Shown: positions 1-5,918 of the stretch, one piece after another
How positions within the stretch are numbered: position 1 is the stretch's first letter
Layout: every line of letters starts with the position of its first letter
Assembly: GCA_024636595.1 (NCBI GenBank)
Contig: JAGXGT010000101.1
Span: forward strand, 1-19,684
Direction: 5' to 3'
Source of the DNA: Sphingomonadales bacterium
Lineage (GTDB): Bacteria > Pseudomonadota > Alphaproteobacteria > Sphingomonadales > Sphingomonadaceae
DNA: 19,684 bases
Notes under the pieces: model-generated
What the model was told of the DNA's origin: nothing
The model's database searches: none
What the model saw: only the letters and a program-made list of their open reading frames with translations
Translations under genes and position numbers: made by a program

Positions 1-612
1 CGCCTTGCACTCGGCAATCGCGGTGTCGAACACGATCTGCAGCCGGTCCCTGGGGATGATGTAATTCTTCTCGAACACCGCTACCCGTTCGCTGAGCGGG
101 CCGCTGCCGGGGACGATATTCTCGATCTCCTCAAGCACCGGGTCAAATTCTTCCAGTGGCTTGAGCTCCGGCGTCACCCCGAACAGGCCCTGCGCCTCCT
201 TCGCAAAGGGAAAGACCTCGCCCTGGATCATCGCGTGGCGGGTGACCGCCGCTTCCAGCTGCGCGGACAGGAAACGCTTGCGCGCCTCGATCAGCGGATC
301 GTCGCTGGCCGGCAGCGCATCGAGCCGCTGCATCAGCGCGACGATGGCATTGCCCAGTTCGCGCATGTCGCGGGGGTCGGCTTTCGCCGCTTCTGCCCAT
401 TCGGCCGGCCCGTAATAGGCATCGACATATCCCGCCTCTTGTTCGCCAAGCGCAAGCGTGAGCTTCACATAATCGGTGGCGATCGAGCTCAGCTCATTCG
501 ATGCTCTCGAAACAGTCGTATCGGTGACCAGCGGCGGCGCAACTGGTTCGGCGATGGATGTACAGGCAGACATCACCAGACAGGTCGCAGCAATCAGCCC
601 GCTACGTTTCAC
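1..612 (-). CDS. Putative lipoprotein, C-terminus beyond left edge (partial)
   Basis: The reading frame opens with GTG at 612 and runs 204 codons to the window edge without a stop. The N-terminus is a lipoprotein-type signal: basic KR, a hydrophobic stretch, then MSAC with Cys17 as the likely lipidated residue. The mature part has YVKLTLALGEQEAGYVDAYY, which resembles, from memory, uncharacterised sphingomonad lipoproteins sometimes grouped near DUF885; that link is tentative. No catalytic motif is visible in the part present. The GTG overlaps the nhaA stop as GTGA and there is no Shine-Dalgarno sequence in front of it, so translation probably depends on coupling to nhaA. It is the last gene seen of the minus-strand operon. 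Confidence 0.7.
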   Translation of the reverse strand, partial: MKRSGLIAATCLVMSACTSIAEPVAPPLVTDTTVSRASNELSSIATDYVKLTLALGEQEAGYVDAYYGPAEWAEAAKADPRDMRELGNAIVALMQRLDALPASDDPLIEARKRFLSAQLEAAVTRHAMIQGEVFPFAKEAQGLFGVTPELKPLEEFDPVLEEIENIVPGSGPLSERVAVFEKNYIIPRDRLQIVFDTAIAECKA

Positions 613-1901
613 CGGAGGTCTTTCAATTTATCCGATTCACTGTCCGGTAACGCATGAAGCAGATGATCGGCTTCTGACTTGTCTAGCGATTTCAGATGCG
701 TGTCCTGCGGGGCGAAGCGCAATACGCAATAGCCGACAATGGCCGACAGCAGGGATCCGCCGAGCACGCCGATCTTGGCCTCTTCGATCAGGAGTGTATT
801 GCCTGGGAAGGCCAGCGCGCCAATGAACAGACTCATGGTAAAGCCGATGCCGCAGAGCATGGCGACGCCATAGACCTGCAGCCAGCTGGCACCGCCGAGA
901 CGTCCGGCAAAACCGGTTTTGACGGCAATCCAGACCGCTGCAAAAATGCCAACCTGTTTGCCGAAGAACAAACCGGCCGCAATACCCAGAGGCAGGGGCG
1001 CGAAAATCTGCTCCATGCCCAGGCCGGAGAGCGACACACCAGCATTGGCAAAGCCGAACACCGGCACGATCAGAAAGGCGCTCCACGGCGCTATCGCATG
1101 TTCGAGCCTGTGCAACGGTGAATTTCTTGCATCCGGCGAGGTCGGCGTGATGATGATCGGGATGGTCATGGCTGCCAGCACACCGGCGATGGTAGCATGG
1201 ACCCCGGACATCAGCACCGCGTACCAGAGCAGGCCCGAACCGATCAGATAGGGCCAGAGCCTGAGCACGCCATTGCGGTTCATCGTGTACATGATCGCCA
1301 GTATCGCGGCGCTGGCGAGCAGGGCGGCACCGTTGATTTCCGCCGTATAGACCAGCGCAATAATCGCCACCGCGCCCATGTCGTCGACAATCGCGACGGT
1401 AACCAGAAACAGCTTGAGCGATGTCGGTGCGCGCGGACCAAGCAGGGCGAGCACGCCGATCGCGAAGGCAATATCGGTCGCTGCGGGAATCGCCCAGCCA
1501 TTGTAGAGCACGGGTGCATCCTTGACGATAAACAGATAGACCAGCGCCGGAACCACCATCCCGGCTGCGGCAGCGACCACCGGCAGACGCCGCCGATCCC
1601 AGGTGTTGAGCCGTCCGTCGACAAATTCGCGCTTGATTTCCAGCCCGACCAGCAGGAAGAAAATCGCCATCAGCCCGTCATTGATCCACAAATGCGGCGT
1701 CATCGGCCCGAGCTTGCTGGACAGGGTCGGTCCCTTTATCTCGTGCAGAAAGTGGTGGTACATGTCGTACAACGGACTGTTCGCCACCACCATCGCCAGC
1801 GCCGCAGCCGCCATCAACAGGATACCGCCAGCCGCTTCGCTTTTCAGAAAGTCGCGAAGCGCTGAATTTCCACCGGAGCGTTGGACTTTTTGATCTGCCA
1901 T
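609..1901 (-). CDS. nhaA: Na+/H+ antiporter NhaA
   Basis: Inner-membrane antiporter that exchanges cytoplasmic Na+ (or Li+) for external protons in pH and sodium homeostasis. The 430-residue protein has the usual NhaA length and about 11-12 hydrophobic segments. Family signatures are visible: LLVGLEIKREFVDG around residues 84-96, ATDIAFAIGVLALLG around 141-155 and IVDDMGAVAI at 171-180. Asp143, Asp173 and Asp174 match the E. coli transport residues Asp133, Asp163 and Asp164. The start at 1901 (MADQKV) was chosen over an in-frame Met 21 codons upstream because the upstream extension is polar and unlike the family, and an AAGGG lies shortly before it. It follows the flavin oxidoreductase gene after 87 bp, so it may also have its own promoter. 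Its TGA overlaps the GTG of the next gene. Confidence 0.95.
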   Translation of the reverse strand: MADQKVQRSGGNSALRDFLKSEAAGGILLMAAAALAMVVANSPLYDMYHHFLHEIKGPTLSSKLGPMTPHLWINDGLMAIFFLLVGLEIKREFVDGRLNTWDRRRLPVVAAAAGMVVPALVYLFIVKDAPVLYNGWAIPAATDIAFAIGVLALLGPRAPTSLKLFLVTVAIVDDMGAVAIIALVYTAEINGAALLASAAILAIMYTMNRNGVLRLWPYLIGSGLLWYAVLMSGVHATIAGVLAAMTIPIIITPTSPDARNSPLHRLEHAIAPWSAFLIVPVFGFANAGVSLSGLGMEQIFAPLPLGIAAGLFFGKQVGIFAAVWIAVKTGFAGRLGGASWLQVYGVAMLCGIGFTMSLFIGALAFPGNTLLIEEAKIGVLGGSLLSAIVGYCVLRFAPQDTHLKSLDKSEADHLLHALPDSESDKLKDLR

Positions 1902-1988
1902 AGGGGCCCTTTTTTTGGAATTTCGATTTCCCGGAGTCATGCGCAGACCGGGTGGCAAAATCAAGGCCTCTATGCAGCGAATTTGGCG

Positions 1989-2990
1989 CTAGGCGGCAAC
2001 CAGATCGCGAACGTCCGCTGCAAGCGAGTAGCTTTTCTCGCGCGCTGCCTGATCGAAGATCGACCCGGAAATGATCAATTCATCGGCACCGGTCCGGGCG
2101 ACAAACCGGTCAACCGCCTGTTTCACCGTATCGGGCGATCCGACCGCGCTACCCTGCATGATCTGCTCGAGCATCGACTGGAACTGCGGTGGCAGGCCTT
2201 GCCGGTAGCCCTCGACCGGCGGCGGCATCTTGCCCGGATTTCCGGTGCGCAACGCGACAAAGCTTTGCAGCATCGACGTGGACAGATATTCCGCTTCTGC
2301 GTCGGTATCGGCGGCGAAGATGTTGAAGCCGCACATAACATAGGGCTCTGCAAGCTGATCAGATGGCTTGAAATCCCGGCGGTAAATGCTGAGCGCCTCG
2401 TCCAGCATCTGCGGTGCAAAATGCGAGGCAAAAGCGTATGGCAGCCCGAGGGCTGCCGCCAGTTGCGCACCGAACAGGCTGCTGCCCAAAATATAGAGCG
2501 GGATATGCATCCCCTGCCCTGGCGTCGCCTGCACCCCCAGCCGTTCGTCCCCGGCCAGAAACGCCTGTAATTCGAGCACGTCGCGCGGGAATTCATTGGC
2601 ATCGCTGTTCAGATTGCGGCGCAGCGCCTGCGCGGTCCGCTGGTCCGATCCCGGCGCGCGACCGAGCCCCAGATCTATCCGTCCCGGAAACAACGCTTCC
2701 AGCGTCCCGAACTGCTCAGCAATCACCATCGGCGCGTGATTGGGCAACATGATCCCGCCAGCGCCGATCCGGATCGACTTGGTTCCCTGGCCGATATGGG
2801 CAAGCGCCACCGCGGTCGCGGCGCTGGCAATGCCCTCCATGCCGTGATGCTCGGCCATCCAGAACCGCTCGTAGCCAAGCGCCTCGCCATGCCGCGCGAG
2901 CGCCAATGACCGGTCCAGGGCGGTTCTGACATCGCTGCCTTGCGGGACAGGCGAGAGGTCCAGAATCGAAAATTTTACTGCCTTTTTCAT
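1989..2990 (-). CDS. LLM-class flavin-dependent oxidoreductase (luciferase-like, YhbW type)
   Basis: A 333-residue protein of the bacterial luciferase-like family: flavin-dependent TIM-barrel monooxygenases or reductases using FMNH2 or F420-type cofactors. It matches the YhbW/MsnO8-like subgroup: LDLSPVPQG near the N-terminus, RFWMAEHHG at 42-50, GGIMLPNHAPMVIAEQF around 78-94 and RIDLGLGRAPG at 104-114. The substrate cannot be told from sequence. There is no signal peptide, so it is cytoplasmic. The ATG at 2990 has AAGGA about 8 nt upstream, and this ATG overlaps the stop of the preceding gspN as ATGA, pointing to translational coupling. Its place among a thioredoxin-like and an AhpD-like gene suggests a stress or redox role, but that is inference. 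Confidence 0.9.
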   Translation of the reverse strand: MKKAVKFSILDLSPVPQGSDVRTALDRSLALARHGEALGYERFWMAEHHGMEGIASAATAVALAHIGQGTKSIRIGAGGIMLPNHAPMVIAEQFGTLEALFPGRIDLGLGRAPGSDQRTAQALRRNLNSDANEFPRDVLELQAFLAGDERLGVQATPGQGMHIPLYILGSSLFGAQLAAALGLPYAFASHFAPQMLDEALSIYRRDFKPSDQLAEPYVMCGFNIFAADTDAEAEYLSTSMLQSFVALRTGNPGKMPPPVEGYRQGLPPQFQSMLEQIMQGSAVGSPDTVKQAVDRFVARTGADELIISGSIFDQAAREKSYSLAADVRDLVAA

Positions 2991-3718
2991 TGTCCGTTCC
3001 TTTGCGCCAGCTGACCGGCGACCTTGATTGCATAGCCGCTGGGCACCTTGCGAAAGCCAAGCGTGGGCAGTAGCAGGGTCCAGGCACGGTCGCTACCCGA
3101 CAGGAACAGCCGCGCGGTATAAAAGCCGTTGCCCTGAAGTTTCAGGGTCAATTGCTCCATGCCGGATCCGCTTTGCAACGGCAAAACCAGCACACCGTCC
3201 TGACATTCGGCCTTGCCGAGCAACCCCTGCTTGAGATCCAGCCCGGGAATATTGGCGTCCAGCGAAACCCGCACCTGACCGCCAGCCGACTGGCAGCGAC
3301 CTCCGGCAAAGCTGATGCTGACCGCCTGCAGGTCGATTGCGGAGGCTGGCAGCGGTGCCAGTTGGCGGCCCACGCTCAGCACCGTCGTCACATCCTGCAC
3401 CAGTAAACTATTACCGGCCTTGCCGACGGTCGCGACGAGGCCAGGATCGCCAGCGACGGGTGGCCGTTCCAGATCCATCAGCACCCGACCGGTCATCAGC
3501 GGCAGCAACTGGACCCGGGCATCCAGATCACCGAGCGGAAACGGCCCAAGCTGCGCGCCTTCAATGCGACCATTCCAGACCGAACCGCTGATCGCCTTTG
3601 CCGAGAAGCGCGACCCTTCCAGCCCTGCCATGCCCACAGCCAGCCGCAGCGGCAGGAAAAACAGGGCCACGGCGACCACAGCCAGAATGATCAGTAAATA
3701 GGTCAATGCGCGGGGCAC
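2987..3718 (-). CDS. gspN: Type II secretion system protein N (GspN-like)
   Basis: A 243-residue protein with one N-terminal membrane anchor (about residues 5-24) followed by a periplasmic domain. The patterns FFLPLRLAVGMAG, GSVWNGRIEGAQLGPFPLGD (from residue 45) and the pair Cys142/Cys172 match the T2SSN family, a bitopic inner-membrane component found in some type II secretion systems. No other gsp gene is in this window, so it is an orphan here and may act elsewhere. The start is GTG at 3718 with GAAGGA six bases before it. The gene is 15 bp behind the thioredoxin-like gene and overlaps the oxidoreductase gene by 4 nt. Family assignment is from remembered motifs; the role in this operon is unknown. 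Confidence 0.8.
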   Translation of the reverse strand: MPRALTYLLIILAVVAVALFFLPLRLAVGMAGLEGSRFSAKAISGSVWNGRIEGAQLGPFPLGDLDARVQLLPLMTGRVLMDLERPPVAGDPGLVATVGKAGNSLLVQDVTTVLSVGRQLAPLPASAIDLQAVSISFAGGRCQSAGGQVRVSLDANIPGLDLKQGLLGKAECQDGVLVLPLQSGSGMEQLTLKLQGNGFYTARLFLSGSDRAWTLLLPTLGFRKVPSGYAIKVAGQLAQRNGQ

Positions 3719-3733
3719 CTGCTTTCCTTCGGA

Positions 3734-4219
3734 TCAGAGTTCGGGAGCGAATTGGTCGAAATAGGTGAAAATATCGTCTTCTTCGCGGCTGGCGGCGTCG
3801 CGCCATTTCGGAGCCGATTTCCGGTTGAGCAATACCCCTTCGGACGAAAGCACGAGCACGGTAGGCGTGCCCTTTATCGTGTCGAGGCCAAAACGCCGCG
3901 CTATATCGATATTCCGGTCCCGATGTCCCACATCGACATAGACAATCTCATATTTCTCTTCGAGCATCGTCGCAAAGCGCGGTTGGGCAAACCAGCCCGC
4001 CAGTCCGCGGCTGTCATGACACCAGTTCGCGCCCATGACGAGAATGACCTTTTTGTCGGCAATCTGCGCCCGCGCCAGCGCTGCATCGACGGCCTCCGTG
4101 GCATCTGCGGCTTGGTCAAACGGCAGCGCTTCGGGATGTTCGGCCTCGGCCTTTTCCGCAGCCACTGCACACGCGGGAATCATGGCCAGTCCGGCAAACA
4201 AAAACAGCAAATATCTCAT
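3734..4219 (-). CDS. Exported thioredoxin-like protein with CxxS active site
   Basis: A 161-residue protein with a signal peptide (about residues 1-21, cleavage near AVAA) and a thioredoxin fold. The active-site region is NWCHDS at 65-70, so the usual CxxC is reduced to C67-H-D-S70: the resolving cysteine is missing. The cis-proline loop GTPT (Pro119) is present. CxxS thioredoxins can form mixed disulfides or act as isomerases but cannot complete ordinary dithiol reduction alone. Cys17 in the signal sequence makes a lipoprotein anchor possible but the lipobox (IPAC) is poor. It starts 10 bp after the AhpD-like membrane gene and ends 15 bp before gspN. No good Shine-Dalgarno is seen, only GATGG. 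Confidence 0.85.
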   Translation of the reverse strand: MRYLLFLFAGLAMIPACAVAAEKAEAEHPEALPFDQAADATEAVDAALARAQIADKKVILVMGANWCHDSRGLAGWFAQPRFATMLEEKYEIVYVDVGHRDRNIDIARRFGLDTIKGTPTVLVLSSEGVLLNRKSAPKWRDAASREEDDIFTYFDQFAPEL

Positions 4220-4229
4220 CCATCGGCTA

Positions 4230-5165
4230 TTACACTGCCAGCGGCGTGAGGGAACAGGCTTTTGTCAGCCCAAGCCCGCGTTTCATGGCCGGATAGACCC
4301 GGACCATGGCGGCAGACATCGCCAGCTCGAACCGGACATCGCGGCCATATCGCGCTTCGATCTGATCTCCCAATTCAAAGGCATCTATCGACTGAGATCC
4401 GATTGCCCGGCCAAATTGCAGCGCCAGCGCCTCCTCTTCGGGAAGGTCGGAAGTGCCTTTCAGCCAGCGATTGACCGTCTCTAGGGGCACATTGTCAAAC
4501 AATGCCCATTGAGCCGTGGTGAGTGCACAGGGACCACAATCCTCGACCAGATTCGCACCCATGCGCGCCGCGTGGAACAGGACAGCGGGCGCGGCATGGC
4601 GATGCATGGAAGCGGGCATGAAATGGGCGAACTTCTCGAAGGCGTGGCCAGGCGCAGCGGCAATTTCTTCCAGATATTGCTTTTCGCTCTTCTCAATCCC
4701 CGCCGTCGCGGCCCTGAGCAGCAGCCGTTTGGGAATGCCTGCGGGTACCACACGCTGCCGGGAAAACAGGATGCCGAGGGCAAGGAACACCAGCAACGGT
4801 GGTCCCAGAACCCCTGGCGCATCTGCGATAAATGCATCTGGCGAGCAAATCCCGACCGACACTTCGTAAACATGGAGCACCCCGTGCAGCGACAGCCAAA
4901 GAGCTCCGGCAAGCGCGGCCAGCCAGCGCATGTGAACATTCGCGCTCGCATAAAGTAGGACGATCCCGCAGGCAACATAGGCAATCCCGATATCACGGAT
5001 GAAATGCTTGTTGGGTGGCCCGGTTGCGACGACGGTCGGCAGCGCCGTATACCAGTCGAGCGGCCGCATGATCATGAACAGGCCGAACAACAAGGCGAAC
5101 AACCCTACGCCAACCACCAGCAGCTGGGCGATGCGGTCGAGCCAGTCCGGTTTTCCCATCAGCAT
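4230..5165 (-). CDS. Four-helix membrane protein fused to AhpD/CMD-like CGPC domain
   Basis: A 311-residue protein with two parts. Residues about 14-34, 56-74, 79-98 and 115-134 are hydrophobic and look like four membrane helices, somewhat like DoxX-type proteins. The C-terminal part (about 160-305) is soluble and alpha-helical with FHAARMGANLVEDCGPC at 197-213; Glu208, Cys210 and Cys213 resemble the Glu and CxxC of the AhpD/carboxymuconolactone decarboxylase fold, which in AhpD serves peroxidase recycling. The His usually found after CxxC is not in the same place (ALTTAQW follows). The start ATG at 5165 has GGAG seven bases upstream. It is the first gene of the minus-strand operon and is followed by the CxxS thioredoxin. 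A redox or peroxide-related membrane function is inferred, not shown. Confidence 0.7.
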   Translation of the reverse strand: MLMGKPDWLDRIAQLLVVGVGLFALLFGLFMIMRPLDWYTALPTVVATGPPNKHFIRDIGIAYVACGIVLLYASANVHMRWLAALAGALWLSLHGVLHVYEVSVGICSPDAFIADAPGVLGPPLLVFLALGILFSRQRVVPAGIPKRLLLRAATAGIEKSEKQYLEEIAAAPGHAFEKFAHFMPASMHRHAAPAVLFHAARMGANLVEDCGPCALTTAQWALFDNVPLETVNRWLKGTSDLPEEEALALQFGRAIGSQSIDAFELGDQIEARYGRDVRFELAMSAAMVRVYPAMKRGLGLTKACSLTPLAV

Positions 5166-5198
5166 GAATTTTCTCCTTCAAATGGCTCCGAGTCCATG

Positions 5199-5225
5199 TT
5201 ATTCGGACATTTAATATCCGAATAA
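5199..5225. promoter_or_regulatory. 27-bp palindrome, likely Rrf2 operator
   Basis: TTATTCGGA (5199-5207) and TCCGAATAA (5217-5225) are exact reverse complements. The 9-nt centre continues the symmetry (ATT/AAT around 5212) with one mismatched pair, so 12 of 13 pairs match. It lies between the divergent rrf2-type gene and the membrane/AhpD-like gene, ends 17 bp before the rrf2 start, and covers the predicted -10 of the minus-strand operon. Rrf2 regulators bind dyads of this size, so autoregulation plus operon control is the likely use. Confidence 0.75.
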
Positions 5226-5238
5226 TGAAGAGAGTCAA
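5211..5238 (-). promoter_or_regulatory. Predicted sigma70-type promoter of the minus-strand operon
   Basis: Read on the minus strand, TTGACT (5238-5233) is followed after 16 nt by TATTAA (5216-5211). This is a fair -35/-10 pair. The expected start of transcription would be near 5204, inside the palindrome and about 40 nt before the ATG at 5165. An operator over the -10 box fits repression by steric block. Confidence 0.5.
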
Positions 5239-5241
5239 ATA

Positions 5242-5748
5242 TTGCAGATTTCAAAAGGGGTCGAATGGGCGGTGCACGCGGCGTCGATGATGGCGGCGCT
5301 TCCCGAGGGGCGGGGCCTGAAAGCAGCAGCGCTGGCCCACTATCACGGAGTGCCAACGGCCTATATGGCCAAGCAGTTACAGGCGCTTAGTAAGGCCGGG
5401 ATCGTGCAATCTTCGCGCGGGGCCCATGGCGGTTACCGGCTGGCAAAGCCGGCCACCGATATTTCGCTATGGGATATCACGGCGGCCATCGAAGGCCACG
5501 GCCCAGCCTTTCGCTGCACAGAAATCCGGCAAAATGGTCCTTGCGGGCTGAAGCGAAAAGACTGCAAACGTCCTTGCCAGATTGCGGCGGCCTTTTCGTC
5601 AGCGGAGCGCGCGTTTCGGGATAGCTTGAAGGCGGTGACTCTGGCGCATATCGGATTGCAGGTTGTCCGGGATTCCGAGCCGGAACATCTGTCCGATATC
5701 ATGCACTGGCTGGAAAGCGAGGTCATGCCGCTCAGCGATACGCCCTGA
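5242..5748 (+). CDS. Rrf2-family transcriptional regulator with four clustered cysteines
   Basis: A 168-residue winged-helix regulator. MQISKGVEWAVHAA at the N-terminus, the recognition region VPTAYMAKQLQALSKAGIVQSSRGAHGGYRLAK (about 37-69) and the DITAAIEG stretch are typical of Rrf2 proteins (IscR, NsrR, RirA group). Cys92, Cys101, Cys108 and Cys112 form a C-x8-C-x6-C-x3-C cluster in the loop where family members bind an iron-sulfur cluster. The start is TTG at 5242 because the Rrf2 N-terminus begins exactly there and no in-frame ATG lies upstream; an AAGAGAG precedes it. It diverges from the redox-like operon with the palindrome in between. The effector (iron, NO, peroxide or redox state) cannot be told. 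Confidence 0.9.
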   Translation: MQISKGVEWAVHAASMMAALPEGRGLKAAALAHYHGVPTAYMAKQLQALSKAGIVQSSRGAHGGYRLAKPATDISLWDITAAIEGHGPAFRCTEIRQNGPCGLKRKDCKRPCQIAAAFSSAERAFRDSLKAVTLAHIGLQVVRDSEPEHLSDIMHWLESEVMPLSDTP

Positions 5749-5875
5749 TCGCTCCCGTTTTTATCGACAGAATGGACGATGATAAATTTGGAAGGCGGTG
5801 ACGCTTTTGTCCAATAGCAGCACCAACATACCGCATAAACCTCTCCACACCGGGTCGCATAATGACGAAATATCC

Positions 5876-5899
5876 CGCGCTGCCTTTCGGGACAGCGCG
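5876..5899 (+). other. Hairpin in leader of the flavoprotein gene
   Basis: CGCGCTG (5876-5882) and CAGCGCG (5893-5899) form a 7-bp stem with a 10-nt loop just before the likely ribosome site AGGTGGAG (5904-5911). No T-tract follows, so it is not a classic terminator for rrf2. The 170-bp gap 5749-5918 otherwise shows nothing I can name. Confidence 0.3.
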
Positions 5900-5918
5900 A
5901 GGCAGGTGGAGATATATT

